From the NCBI RefSeq assembly GCF_040496035.1, contig NZ_JBEPJZ010000001.1, positions 620,001 to 684,000 on the forward strand: a stretch of 64,000 nucleotides of DNA, given 5' to 3'. The position numbers and the translations under genes are program-made. Below the pieces are notes generated by a model. The model saw nothing but the letters and a program-made list of their open reading frames with translations, was not told the origin of the DNA and did no database searches. Every line of letters starts with the position of its first letter. Positions within the stretch are counted from its first letter, which is position 1. Of this stretch, positions 7,621 through 16,416 are shown one piece after another. Source of the stretch: Agromyces sp. SYSU T00194 (GTDB lineage: Bacteria; Actinomycetota; Actinomycetes; Actinomycetales; Microbacteriaceae).

Positions 7621-9132
7621 ATGTCCGCCCTGGAACGCGCGATCGCGAACCCCGAACCGGTGCCCGGCCTCGACGCCGAGTCCCCCGTCGCCGGCCTCGA
7701 CCGCCGGAGCGTCGGCGCCGTCGAGGTGCTCGCCCAGTCGGTCTCGGCCGTCGCGCCCGCAGGCGCCGCCCTCACGATCCCGGCGATCATCGCCGCGGTC
7801 ACCGGCACGGCCTCGCTGCTGCCGATGCTGCTCGCGGCGGGCGTCACGCTGCTCGTCGCATCCACCATCAACCAGTTCAGCCGGCGGATGGCCGCGCCGG
7901 GCGGCGTCTCGGCCTACATCGCCCGCGGCCTCGGCTCGTCGGCCGCCCTCGTCGGCGGCGTCGCGCAGCTCATCGGCTACGGATTCGTCGCCATGTTCGC
8001 CCTCGTCGGCACGGTCTACACGACCCTCTCGCTCGCCGACTTCGTGCTGCCGACCGCCGGCGCGCCCGCCGTGTGGGCCGTCGTGCTCATGCTCGTGTTC
8101 GGTGCGGGGGCGCTGTTCATCCTCGTCCGGGGCATCCGTCGGTCTGCCCGCGTGACCCTCATCGTCGAGGTCGTGTCGGTCGGCGCGATCGCGCTGCTCA
8201 CCGTCGCGCTGCTCGCGGTGCTGTGGGCGACGGATGCCCCGATGATGGCGAACCGCACCTTCGCGGTGTTCGATCCGAGCGGCGTCTCGGGCGCCGAGCT
8301 GCTGGTCGCCACCGCGCTCGCGATGACCGCCCTCGTCGGCTTCGAGTCGGCGTCCACCCTCGGCGGCGAGGCGAAGCGGCCGCTGCTCGCGATCCCCCGC
8401 GCGATCGTCTGGACCGTCTTCGTGTCGGCCGGCCTCTACCTGCTGACCGGATACGCCCAGCTCACCGGCATCGACGCCGACGACCTCCGCGGCGGCGACG
8501 GCTTCTTCCCCGTCGACGGCGTCACCGCCTCGCTCGGCATGCCCTGGCTCGGCGCGGTGCTCGAACTGTCGATCGCGGCCTCGCTCTTCGCGTGCCTCAT
8601 CGCCTCGGCGACCGCGATGACCCGCGTGCTCTTCGCGCTCGCCCGCGAGGGATTGCTGCCGCGCGCACTCGGACGCACCCGCAGCCGCTCGGGCACCCCC
8701 GTCGCCGCCGTCGCGCTCAGCATGTCGTTCGTCACCGTCGTGCCGATCGTGTCGGTGCTGCTCGGCGCGGCGCTCTGGCCGACCATGCAGTGGCTGCTGT
8801 TGGGCGCTGCGACCGGATACCTCGTCGCGTACTTCCTCGCGTGCGTCGCCGCGCCGGTGTTCCTGTGGCGCATCGGCGAGTCGGGCTGGCGCTCGACGGT
8901 CGTCGCCGCGGCCGGGGCGGTCGGCGTCGCGGTGATCCTCGTCGCGTACCTCGTGGTCGAGTCGACCGGCGCGCGCGCCGGCGCGGTGTGGGTCATGGTC
9001 GGCGTGCTCGTCGTGACGGTCGTGCTCGCTGGGCTGCGCGCGTCGTTCGCGCTGCGGCACCCGCGCATCCGGGGCGTCTACGACGTGCCCACGATCGCCG
9101 ACGTCTGGGGCGGGCGCCGTGGCGGCTCCTGA
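7621..9132 (+). CDS. APC-family permease, 503 aa
   Basis: The start is ATG 7621 (MSALERAIANPEP) with GAGGAG 8 nt upstream; earlier ATGs in the frame have no ribosome-binding site. About 12-13 hydrophobic helices, with APC hallmarks AQSVSAVAPAGAALTIPA in helix 1 and MTALVGFESASTLGGEAKRP in helix 6, which fits the AAT/amino-acid-polyamine group. It is divergent from the first APC permease and overlaps or abuts the downstream IclR gene, so the trio plus amine oxidase probably form one amine or amino acid use regulon. Confidence 0.88.
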   Translation: MSALERAIANPEPVPGLDAESPVAGLDRRSVGAVEVLAQSVSAVAPAGAALTIPAIIAAVTGTASLLPMLLAAGVTLLVASTINQFSRRMAAPGGVSAYIARGLGSSAALVGGVAQLIGYGFVAMFALVGTVYTTLSLADFVLPTAGAPAVWAVVLMLVFGAGALFILVRGIRRSARVTLIVEVVSVGAIALLTVALLAVLWATDAPMMANRTFAVFDPSGVSGAELLVATALAMTALVGFESASTLGGEAKRPLLAIPRAIVWTVFVSAGLYLLTGYAQLTGIDADDLRGGDGFFPVDGVTASLGMPWLGAVLELSIAASLFACLIASATAMTRVLFALAREGLLPRALGRTRSRSGTPVAAVALSMSFVTVVPIVSVLLGAALWPTMQWLLLGAATGYLVAYFLACVAAPVFLWRIGESGWRSTVVAAAGAVGVAVILVAYLVVESTGARAGAVWVMVGVLVVTVVLAGLRASFALRHPRIRGVYDVPTIADVWGGRRGGS

Positions 9133-9177
9133 GCGGCGAGCGGATGCCCCGGGGCCGCCGCCGCGCGCCGATGGTCG

Positions 9178-9268
9178 CTTCTCAGGAGCGGGCGATCGGT
9201 TCTCAGGAACGGCCGCCCGCGATGACGAGCGCAATTCAGGGGCGCCCGGTCGGTATTCAGGAGCGGGT
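9178..9268. repeat. Four TTCAGGA-type repeats before the IclR gene
   Basis: Copies: CTTCTCAGGAGCGG (9178), GTTCTCAGGAACGG (9199), AATTCAGGGGCGC (9233) and TATTCAGGAGCGG (9254). Two pairs are each separated by 21 bp. If translated they would give an odd RFSGAG/RYSGAG repeat at the N-terminus of the IclR protein, which argues that the region is instead an operator array and translation starts downstream at 9308. The same core occurs at 3616-3639. Confidence 0.5.
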
Positions 9269-9307
9269 GCGCCCGAGGCATCCGCCGTCCCACCATCAGC
9301 GAGCGGC

Positions 9308-9940
9308 GTGGAGCTGCGAGCGCGGCAGCCGAAGGCGATCCAGCACGCGCTGCACGTGCTCGAGGAGGTCGCGCGACTGGGGCCCGGCGTCACCGCGCAG
9401 CAGGTCTCGACGAGCCTCGGCATGCCGCGGGCGACCGCGTACCGGCTGCTCAACCTGCTCGTGCAGGAGGAGTACCTCGTGCGGCTGCCCGACCTGTCTG
9501 GGTTCGCGCTCGGCAGCAAGGTGACGCAGCTCGCGACGCTCGTGCCGACCGCGCCACCGCCGCGCGCCGTGCGCCAGGTGGTCGACGATCTCCGCGGCCG
9601 CGTGCGAGCCGGCGTGCACCTCGTGCGCTACGACGGCGGCATCCTGCAGATCGTCGACGCCGACCCCGACTTCGCCCTGAGCGACGAGGTGCGCATCTCG
9701 CGCGACCCCCACGTGTCGGCGCTGGGCGGGCTGCTGCTCGATGCATCCGCCGCCTTCGTGTCGATGACCTCGCCGATCGTGCCCGGACGCGCATGCCTGG
9801 CGGTGCCGATCCGCGACGACCGCGGCGCGCTCGTCGCCGGCATCGCGCTGGCGACCACGCCCGCCCGCGCGGCGTCGCCCGAGCCCCTGCTCGCCGTGCT
9901 GCGCGAGGCGGCCGCGCGGCTGGAGCCGCTGCTCGCGTAG
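9308..9940 (+). CDS. IclR-family transcriptional regulator, 210 aa (possible longer form from 9119)
   Basis: The winged helix-turn-helix is clear: IQHALHVLEEVARLGPGVTA, then STSLGMPRATAYRLLNLLVQ and the wing YLVRLPDLSGFALG. The ligand-binding half (DLRGRVRAGVHLVRYDGGIL onward to REAAARLEPLLA) is shorter than in typical ~250-residue IclR proteins. I chose GTG 9308 (VELRARQPKA) because the 63 residues upstream are low-complexity and encoded by the TTCAGGA repeats; the longer start GTG 9119 overlaps the permease stop. It probably controls the adjacent permeases and amine oxidase. Confidence 0.75.
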   Translation: MELRARQPKAIQHALHVLEEVARLGPGVTAQQVSTSLGMPRATAYRLLNLLVQEEYLVRLPDLSGFALGSKVTQLATLVPTAPPPRAVRQVVDDLRGRVRAGVHLVRYDGGILQIVDADPDFALSDEVRISRDPHVSALGGLLLDASAAFVSMTSPIVPGRACLAVPIRDDRGALVAGIALATTPARAASPEPLLAVLREAAARLEPLLA

Positions 9941-9982
9941 CGCGCGGCCTGCCGACCATCGCGGGCCCTCTCCGCGGCGAGC

Positions 9983-11272
9983 TCAGCCGCGGATCCACCC
10001 GGTGGGGCGCGGTGCAGCACTTCCGAGTTCGGGATCGAACGTGCCATCGCCATCGTCGCCCGCAGCGCGACCTGCCGCGAGGTTGTCGGTGAACCGGATC
10101 ACCGTCTGCTGCAGGCCCGGATGGGCGCCGGCGTGCGGCGACTCGGCCGTCGCGATCGCCCGGATGCGGTCGAGCGCGCCGTCGATGAGCGCCGAGGCAT
10201 CCTGCACCTTCCATGAGTTCGCCTCGTCGATCAGGTGCGCTCGCGTGAGGAGACGGTGCTGGAATTCGCCTGCAACACGGAACGCCATCTCGCCATCGTT
10301 GTCGTAGTGGGTCTGCGGAACGATGTCGTACATCGGGGCGAGCTCGACGCCACCGACGCGGTCGTGCAGGAGCGAGATGTTCTTCGCGTGGAAGTCGAGG
10401 TTGCCCACCGCGACCGACAGGGTGAGCATGCGGAGGAGTCGCTCGCGGTCCGCGCGATCCAGCTGCGACGCGACGCTCGACAGGCCGACACCACCGTACG
10501 TCTCGTACTTGTCATCGCCTGACAGCCCGAGCACCTGCGAGAAGTCCTCCTGGTGGACTCGACCGTCAGGCGACGCTGCCGACCGGTCGTAGCGTTCGAT
10601 GACCAGCGCCATGACGCCGTCGAAGGCCTGGAGTCGCGTGTCGAACGTGGCGAGCCCGAGGTCCCTGGCGAACCGGGATCCGTACTCCTCGTCGAAGATC
10701 ATCGTGGGGAACTCCCCCACGATCGGCTTCACGATGTGCGTCGACGGATAGCCGTCGAGCGCGCGCGCCCATCCGGTCTCGGTGCGCACGAGCACGATCT
10801 TCGACTGCACCCCGTTCAGCGAGGTCTTGCCGCGGCGCGGCTTGTTGCCGAGCGGTGCGATCGCGACCTCAGCGAGCATCTGCCGCACTCCCGCATCGTC
10901 GACGGGCTCGACGGCGGGCGTCCGCGGCTCGCCCGGCTGTTCGGGGTTCCAGATCTGCAGGGCACCCGCCACGTCGCGGCCGTAGGCGGCCAGCATTCCG
11001 AGCACGTCATCGCGCCGAACGCCGGCCTCCACTGCGAGGCGGTCGCGTGCACGGCCCTCCGGCAGCAGCTCGGCGAAGAAGTTGGCGCGGATGCCTCGGT
11101 TGCGCGGGTTCGCTCGAGCGACGAGCGGCACTGCCACGGAGAGCACACGGCTGCCGAGCCCGTAGCTCCGGACCGCCTCGACGTCGGCCTGGAAGTCGAA
11201 TCCGTCGCGGTCGCCGCGGAGTGTGCCGACGTGGTCGCCGTGCAACTCGACATTGAGCACCGTCTCGGGCAT
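9983..11272 (-). CDS. hipA: HipA-type serine/threonine kinase toxin, 429 aa
   Basis: A full-length HipA kinase. N-subdomain 1 (residues ~1-110) carries NRGIRANFFAELLPEGRARD; the kinase core shows a Ser-containing loop SLNGVQSKIVL (151-161), ATP-binding Lys182 in HIVKP, catalytic Asp293 in NLDFHAKN and metal-binding Asp316 in MYDIV. HipA kinases phosphorylate translation factors such as glutamyl-tRNA synthetase to cause dormancy. Its ATG (11272) overlaps the hipB stop as TGATG, so translation is coupled. It is convergent with the IclR gene. All key residues are kept, so activity is expected. Confidence 0.93.
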   Translation of the reverse strand: MPETVLNVELHGDHVGTLRGDRDGFDFQADVEAVRSYGLGSRVLSVAVPLVARANPRNRGIRANFFAELLPEGRARDRLAVEAGVRRDDVLGMLAAYGRDVAGALQIWNPEQPGEPRTPAVEPVDDAGVRQMLAEVAIAPLGNKPRRGKTSLNGVQSKIVLVRTETGWARALDGYPSTHIVKPIVGEFPTMIFDEEYGSRFARDLGLATFDTRLQAFDGVMALVIERYDRSAASPDGRVHQEDFSQVLGLSGDDKYETYGGVGLSSVASQLDRADRERLLRMLTLSVAVGNLDFHAKNISLLHDRVGGVELAPMYDIVPQTHYDNDGEMAFRVAGEFQHRLLTRAHLIDEANSWKVQDASALIDGALDRIRAIATAESPHAGAHPGLQQTVIRFTDNLAAGRAAGDDGDGTFDPELGSAAPRPTGWIRG

Positions 11273-11568
11273 CAGGACTCCTCGTCAGCTCGCGCGTCGC
11301 TGCGAGCTGCGGCTCCCCTGGCTTCGATCGATTCGATGTCCGCCCCTTCGGGCACCGAGAGGATGATGTCGACTCCGGTCGCGTTGAATGCGTCGAGGAG
11401 GCGACTGATCGCCTGGAACTCCTTCCCAGACTCGAGCTCCCAGAGGTAGCGCTGCGAGATGCCGAGGTCGGCGGCGAGGTCGCGCTGGCTGAGACCCGCG
11501 GCAGCACGGGCCTGTTGCAGCGCGAGGCCGATCTCGGCAAGGGTGCGCGGGTGCATCTGGAATGACAT
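11272..11568 (-). CDS. hipB: HipB-type antitoxin/autorepressor, 98 aa
   Basis: A Cro/cI-type helix-turn-helix: IGLALQQARAAAGLSQRDLA, DLGISQRYLWELESG, with the C-terminal strand VDIILSVPEGADIE that is typical of HipB (it adds to a beta-lid in the dimer). HipB neutralises HipA and represses the operon. Three palindromes of matched sequence and spacing lie immediately upstream, and hipA follows with overlapping stop/start. The C-terminal ~15 residues are Ala/Arg/Asp-rich and likely disordered. Confidence 0.92.
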   Translation of the reverse strand: MSFQMHPRTLAEIGLALQQARAAAGLSQRDLAADLGISQRYLWELESGKEFQAISRLLDAFNATGVDIILSVPEGADIESIEARGAAARSDARADEES

Positions 11569-11578
11569 CGCGGCTCCT

Positions 11579-11650
11579 GACTACTGATGAGTAGTCGCCC
11601 GAGACAACTACCTTTCGGTAGTCAGTTTGCAGCACTACCGTGCGGTAGTC
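11579..11650 (-). promoter_or_regulatory. Three HipB operators, 27-bp period
   Basis: Three inverted repeats of one design: GACTACT-GATG-AGTAGTC (11579-11596), ACTACC-TTTC-GGTAGT (11607-11622) and ACTACC-GTGC-GGTAGT (11634-11649). Dyad centres are exactly 27 bp apart, and the first lies 11 bp before the hipB start. This is the expected layout for cooperative binding of HipB(A) complexes. The rest of the gap to 11885 holds the ppsA 5' region, with a TTTCAGGAGC at about 11789. Confidence 0.85.
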
Positions 11651-11885
11651 AAGCGGTGGGCGCGGCTCAGCACAGGGCGCAGCACGCGCCCAGCCCGCCG
11701 ACATGCGCACGAAACATCGAGCGGTTCTCAGTGCTCGGCGAGCGGCAAGAGAGTGATTTCAACGGTTCACAGTCAAGAACGGCGATTCTTTCAGGAGCAT
11801 CCGTCACCGAAACCGCCCCGAGATGAGCCACTCTCGTCTGACCGGACACCCCCGGTGCCTGCCACCTCATGAAGGGACACCCACC

Positions 11886-14282
11886 GTGGCCAACATCCTC
11901 TGGCTCGACCAGCTCGGCATGGACGACATCGGGCGCGTCGGCGGCAAGAACGCCTCGCTCGGCGAGCTCATCCACAACCTCGGCGCCGCGGGCGTCAACG
12001 TGCCCGGCGGGTTCGCCACCACGGCCGATGCCTTCCGCGCCTTCCTCGGCCAGACCGGCCTCGAAGACCGCATCGCCGCCACGCTGCTCGAGCTCGACAG
12101 CTCCGACACGCTCGCGCTGGCGCGCGCCGGCCGCAGCATCCGCACCGACATCATCGACACGCCGCTCCCCGCCGAACTCGAGCAGGAGATCCGCGACGCG
12201 TACGCCACGCTCACCGCCGACGAAGACCCCGACGACCCCGTGTCCTGGGCCGTGCGCTCGAGCGCCACCGCCGAGGACCTGCCCGACGCGAGCTTCGCCG
12301 GCCAGCAGGAGACGTTCCTGAACATCCGCGGCATCGACCAGATCCTGCGCGCCGTGCACGAGGTGTTCGCGTCGCTCTACAACGACCGCGCCATCTCGTA
12401 CCGCGTGCACCACGGCTTCGCGCACCTCGACGTCGCGCTGTCCGTCGGCATCCAGCGGATGGTCCGCAGCGACCTCGCCTCGTCGGGCGTCATGTTCACC
12501 ATCGACACCGAGTCGGGGTTCGCCGACGCCGTGCTCATCACGTCGGCCTACGGACTCGGCGAGGGTGTCGTGCAGGGCGCCGTGAACCCCGACGAGTTCG
12601 TCGTCTACAAGCCGGCGCTGAACGCCGGCCGCCCCGCCATCTTGAAGCGCACGGTCGGCGAGAAGGCGACCAAGATGGTCTACACGAAGTCGCAGCACGT
12701 CGGCCGCACCGTCGACTTCGTGCCGGTGACGAAGCCCGAGGCGCGCCGCTTCAGCCTCACCGACACCGAGATCGAGCAACTCGCACGGTACGCAGTGAGC
12801 ATCGAGCAGCACTACGGCCGCCCCATGGACATCGAGTGGGCGAAGGACGGCATCGACGGCACGCTCTACATCGTGCAGGCCCGCCCAGAGACGGTGGTCG
12901 CCCGCCGCACCGGCCGCACCGAGCGGTTCACGCTCGCCGAGCGCGGACCGGTCGTCGCCGAGGGGCGCGCGATCGGCCACAAGATCGGCACCGGCGCCGC
13001 CCGCGTGCTCACCTCGGTCGACCAGATGCACGAGTTCCAGCCGGGCGACGTACTGGTCGCCGACATGACCGATCCCGATTGGGAGCCGGTCATGAAGACG
13101 GCATCCGCCATCGTCACGAACCGCGGCGGGCGCACCTGCCACGCGGCGATCATCGCGCGCGAGCTCGGCGTGCCCGCCGTCGTCGGCACCGGCAACGCCA
13201 CCCAGGCGCTGGTCGACGGCCAGCAGGTCACCGTCTCGTGCGGCGAGGGCGAGACCGGGTTCGTCTACGACGGCGTGCTCGACTTCCACGTCGAGTACAG
13301 CGACCTGGGCGAGCTGCCCGAGCTGCCGACCGCGGTCATGATGAACGTCGGCACCCCGGAGCAGGCGTTCAACTTCGCCCAGACGCCGAACGACGGCATC
13401 GGCCTCGCCCGGCTCGAGTTCATCATCAACCGCCAGATCGGCATCCACCCGCGCGCGCTGCTCGAGCTCGACGACCAGGCGCCCGAGATCGCCACGGAGA
13501 TCCGCCACCGCATCGCGGCCTACTCCGGCGCGCGCGACTTCTTCGTCAAGCGCATCGCCGAGGGCGTCTCGACGCTCGCGGCCGCGTTCGCGCCGAACCC
13601 GGTGATCGTGCGCATGTCGGACTTCAAGTCGAACGAGTACGCCAACCTCATAGGCGGCGAGCGTTACGAGCCCGACGAGGAGAACCCGATGATCGGGTTC
13701 CGCGGGGCGTCGCGCTACGTCGCGCCGAGCTTCCGCGAGGCCTTCGACCTCGAGTGCGAGGCCCTGAAGTTCGCGCGCGACGAGATGGGGCTCACGAACA
13801 TCAAGCTGATGATCCCGTTCGTGCGCACCATCGCCGAAGCCGAGGGCGTCATCGCGGCCCTCGCCGAGAACGGACTCGTCCGCGGGCAGAACGGCCTGCA
13901 GGTCGTCATGATGTGCGAGGTGCCGAGCAACGCCGTGCTCGCCCACGAGTTCCTCAACCACTTCGACGGCTTCTCGATCGGCTCGAACGACCTCACCCAG
14001 CTCACCCTCGGCGTCGACCGCGACTCGGCCGAGATGGCCCGCGTCTTCGACGAGCGCGACCCCGCGGTGCTGAAGCTGCTGAGCATGGCGATCGAGGCGT
14101 GCGTCTCGCGCGGCAAGTACGTCGGCATCTGCGGCCAGGGCCCGAGCGACCACCCCGACTTCGCCGAGTGGCTCATGGCCCAGGGCATCTCGTCGATCTC
14201 GCTGAACCCCGACACGGTCGTCGACACCTGGCAGCGGCTCGGCCGGCTCGAGGCGGCGAAGCGCGAGCTGTCGATGGTGTGA
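11886..14282 (+). CDS. ppsA: Phosphoenolpyruvate synthase (pyruvate, water dikinase), 798 aa
   Basis: It converts pyruvate plus ATP to PEP, AMP and phosphate in gluconeogenesis. Domain order: N-terminal ATP-grasp domain ([28 protein letters not shown]), swivelling phosphohistidine domain with the catalytic His in [15 protein letters not shown], and a C-terminal PEP/pyruvate TIM barrel with [23 protein letters not shown] and the catalytic Cys in CGQGPSDHP. Length matches the family. GTG 11886 ([11 protein letters not shown]) follows AAGGGA; the upstream in-frame ATG at 11823 would add 21 untypical residues. No neighbouring gene suggests special regulation. Confidence 0.95.
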   Translation: MANILWLDQLGMDDIGRVGGKNASLGELIHNLGAAGVNVPGGFATTADAFRAFLGQTGLEDRIAATLLELDSSDTLALARAGRSIRTDIIDTPLPAELEQEIRDAYATLTADEDPDDPVSWAVRSSATAEDLPDASFAGQQETFLNIRGIDQILRAVHEVFASLYNDRAISYRVHHGFAHLDVALSVGIQRMVRSDLASSGVMFTIDTESGFADAVLITSAYGLGEGVVQGAVNPDEFVVYKPALNAGRPAILKRTVGEKATKMVYTKSQHVGRTVDFVPVTKPEARRFSLTDTEIEQLARYAVSIEQHYGRPMDIEWAKDGIDGTLYIVQARPETVVARRTGRTERFTLAERGPVVAEGRAIGHKIGTGAARVLTSVDQMHEFQPGDVLVADMTDPDWEPVMKTASAIVTNRGGRTCHAAIIARELGVPAVVGTGNATQALVDGQQVTVSCGEGETGFVYDGVLDFHVEYSDLGELPELPTAVMMNVGTPEQAFNFAQTPNDGIGLARLEFIINRQIGIHPRALLELDDQAPEIATEIRHRIAAYSGARDFFVKRIAEGVSTLAAAFAPNPVIVRMSDFKSNEYANLIGGERYEPDEENPMIGFRGASRYVAPSFREAFDLECEALKFARDEMGLTNIKLMIPFVRTIAEAEGVIAALAENGLVRGQNGLQVVMMCEVPSNAVLAHEFLNHFDGFSIGSNDLTQLTLGVDRDSAEMARVFDERDPAVLKLLSMAIEACVSRGKYVGICGQGPSDHPDFAEWLMAQGISSISLNPDTVVDTWQRLGRLEAAKRELSMV

Positions 14283-14290
14283 GGGGCGGG

Positions 14291-14329
14291 GCGGATGCCT
14301 CTGGCGCGTCGTCGTCCGGAGGCATCCGC
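14291..14329 (+). terminator. GCGGATGCCTC hairpin after ppsA
   Basis: GCGGATGCCTC (14291-14301) pairs with GAGGCATCCGC (14319-14329), an 11-bp perfect stem with a 17-nt loop, 8 bp after the ppsA stop. No long T-run follows, as is common for actinobacterial terminators. Confidence 0.55.
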
Positions 14330-14446
14330 TCGCCGCCCTGCGCCCCCTCACCCTCGCCGCCCCTCCACAGGCAGGTCCCCGCGCCACCGCGAGCACCTGC
14401 CCGTCCGATTCGCCCCGACGAGCGCCACGCCAACGACGCTGGTCGC

Positions 14447-15739
14447 ATGCCCGCATCCGACACCCTTCCACGCCCGCGCCTCACCGTCCGCGTCGAACTC
14501 CGCGCCGGCGACGACCCGCCTTGGCGCGAGATCGCCATCGACGCCTCGCTCGGCCTCGCGACCCTCGCCGACGCGATCCTGCTCGCCTTCGGCTGGACCG
14601 GCACCGGCAGCTGGCGGTTCGGCACCATGCACACTCCGTGGTGGGGTCGCGAGGCGGATGCCTGGGGGCAGCGCATCCTCACGCCGGCGCGCCCGCACCA
14701 TCCCGCGCCCGTCGACGAGTACGGCGGGTACGACGAGGGGTGCCGGTGCGCCCGCTGCCGCTACGGCGACGCGGTCGACTGGGACCCGAAGGTACAGCGG
14801 CGCGTCGAGCCGGAGTGGAACCTCGACCACGTGCTCGAGCGCTTCGGCGGCACGCTCGAGTTCGAGTACCGTCCGCTCGACGCGCGCAGCGGCACGTCCG
14901 ACCACACCTGGCGCCACCGCATCACCGTCGGCGTGCGCGATGAGGCGACGACGGATGCGTCGGCGCCATCCGCCAACCTCATCGACGGCGCGGGCGCGGT
15001 TCCGCGGTCCGGCACCGAGGCGGCGTTCGGCGAGCTCGGCGACCCGACGCACCGCATCTCGCTCCAGCACGAGTTCGCGCTGCGGTTCGGGGCGAGCGAC
15101 CAGGTGACGCAGTCAGTGCGTGCTCCCGGGTGGGAGCCCCTCGACGTCGCGACGCGCGGCGCCGGCGAGGTGGCCCGCCGCGCGCTGCGCATGGACCTCG
15201 TCGAGCTCGGAGCACTCGACCCGCCGATGCTCGACATCGAGGAGGTGGAGCGGGGTACCGCCCAGATCCGTGCGCTCCTCCGGGCGGCCGGCGGGCCCGA
15301 CGGCATCGATGCGGAGACAGCGGGCGAGCTGGGCGACGACCTGAAGGCGTTGCATCTGGTTCGGACGCAGCGCGGCCGCATGCTCACGCTCGTCGCGGTG
15401 CGCGACCGGATCCTCCCTGAACCCGTGACGCTCTGGTACGAGCTCGCACGTCAGCTCATGAGCCTGTCGGGCGCGGACCCCGAGATCGCCGCACGTGCGG
15501 TCGACCTCGCGTGCGGCGGCAAGACGGTGCGTCGGTTCGCGCTCGAGCAGGCGCGAAGCGCGCATCGGTCGGGGCAGTACTCGAGCGAGTTCGGGCCGAC
15601 CCGCGTGGATCGCATGCTCCTGCGCCTCGGGCTGGTCGATGCAGACGGCCGGCCGGGTCACTCGAACGCGCGTGCGTTCGGATTCGCGATGCTGCGAGGC
15701 GGGGCTGGGTCGTATATACCGGCAGTCATGCCGAGGTAG
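14447..15739 (+). CDS. Plasmid pRiA4b ORF-3-like domain protein, 430 aa
   Basis: The N-terminal ~200 residues match the pRiA4b ORF-3-like domain: VRVELRAGDDPPWREIAIDA (PPvWR-type core), LADAILLAFGWTGTGSWRF, EYGGYDEGCRCARCRYGD and WNLDHVLERFGGTLEFEY, then DHTWRHRITV. The C-terminal ~200 residues are alpha-helical and unrecognised. This domain occurs on plasmids, in IS1096-type elements and as chromosomal copies, with unknown function; the CxCxxC cluster may bind zinc. The start appears leaderless (GACGCT, six bases, ATG). No transposase or inverted repeats flank it, so it looks resident rather than mobile. Confidence 0.75.
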   Translation: MPASDTLPRPRLTVRVELRAGDDPPWREIAIDASLGLATLADAILLAFGWTGTGSWRFGTMHTPWWGREADAWGQRILTPARPHHPAPVDEYGGYDEGCRCARCRYGDAVDWDPKVQRRVEPEWNLDHVLERFGGTLEFEYRPLDARSGTSDHTWRHRITVGVRDEATTDASAPSANLIDGAGAVPRSGTEAAFGELGDPTHRISLQHEFALRFGASDQVTQSVRAPGWEPLDVATRGAGEVARRALRMDLVELGALDPPMLDIEEVERGTAQIRALLRAAGGPDGIDAETAGELGDDLKALHLVRTQRGRMLTLVAVRDRILPEPVTLWYELARQLMSLSGADPEIAARAVDLACGGKTVRRFALEQARSAHRSGQYSSEFGPTRVDRMLLRLGLVDADGRPGHSNARAFGFAMLRGGAGSYIPAVMPR

Positions 15740-15748
15740 AATGGTGGA

Positions 15749-16012
15749 ATGGCGTTGAGCATCAAGAGCGCGGAGGCCGAGCAGCTCGCTCGGCGGCTCG
15801 CGGCTGCGACCGGCGAGAGCATCACCGGAGCGATCACGACCGCGCTGCGCGAGCGGCTCGAGCGCACCGAGGCGACCGACGACTCCCGCTCCGCGCAGCG
15901 TGTCGAGCGGCTCGCCGCCATCGGAGCCGATGCCGCCGGCCGCTGGAGCGACGACCTGCGTACCGCGGACCACGGCGACCTGCTCTACGACGACCGCGGA
16001 CTCCCCCGGTGA
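15749..16012 (+). CDS. vapB: VapB-family antitoxin, 87 aa
   Basis: Sequence MALSIKSAEAEQLARRLAA followed by TGESITGAITTALRERLER is the Rv0623-like/PSK-type VapB family: an N-terminal strand-helix DNA-binding module and an acidic C-terminal tail (DDLRTADHGDLLYDDRGLPR) that binds the toxin. Its stop overlaps the vapC GTG by four bases (GTGA). TAGAAT lies six bases before the ATG, and GGTGGA in between could serve as a ribosome-binding site. Confidence 0.9.
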   Translation: MALSIKSAEAEQLARRLAAATGESITGAITTALRERLERTEATDDSRSAQRVERLAAIGADAAGRWSDDLRTADHGDLLYDDRGLPR

Positions 16013-16413
16013 TCGTCGACACGTCGGCGCTCATCGCGATCCTCCGGAACGAGCCCGCCGCGCCGGCCTGCATCGCCGCGCTCGCGTCCTCGACCAGCAC
16101 GTCCATGTCGGCCGGCACGTTCATCGAGGCATCCGTCGTCGTCGACGCGAACCGCGACCCCGTGCTCAGCGCACGCTTCGACGAACTCGTCGCCGAGGCC
16201 GGCATCGAGATCGTGCCGATCGACGCCGCGCTCGCGCGCATCGCCCGCGCCGCGTATCGCGACTACGGAAAGGGCAGTGGCCACCCGGCGCGCCTCAACC
16301 TTGGCGACTGCTTCGCCTATGCACTCGCGCGCTCGCGCAGCGAACCGCTGCTCTGCATCGGCGACGACTTCCGTCAGACAGACCTGCGAATGGCGCTCGA
16401 ACCATCCTCCTGA
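16009..16413 (+). CDS. vapC: VapC PIN-domain ribonuclease toxin, 134 aa
   Basis: A complete PIN domain: VIVDTSALIAILRNEP with the first catalytic Asp (residue 4), the conserved Glu in GTFIEASVVVDAN, and the Asp in LNLGDCFAYALA, followed by LLCIGDDFRQTDL. VapC toxins cleave tRNA or rRNA. GTG 16009 overlaps the vapB stop, so expression is coupled. No residue is missing, so the toxin should be functional. It ends 4 bp from the convergent aminotransferase-fold gene. Confidence 0.92.
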   Translation: MIVDTSALIAILRNEPAAPACIAALASSTSTSMSAGTFIEASVVVDANRDPVLSARFDELVAEAGIEIVPIDAALARIARAAYRDYGKGSGHPARLNLGDCFAYALARSRSEPLLCIGDDFRQTDLRMALEPSS

Positions 16414-16416
16414 CCG

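Noticed and set aside
11667..14471. Very long minus-strand frame opposite PEP synthase
   Set aside because: It is a high-GC mirror frame of a clear enzyme gene; its translation is low-complexity Arg/Asp/Glu/Val.
14447..15739. IS1096-type mobile element suggested by the pRiA4b ORF-3-like domain
   Set aside because: No transposase, terminal inverted repeats or target duplication is seen nearby.
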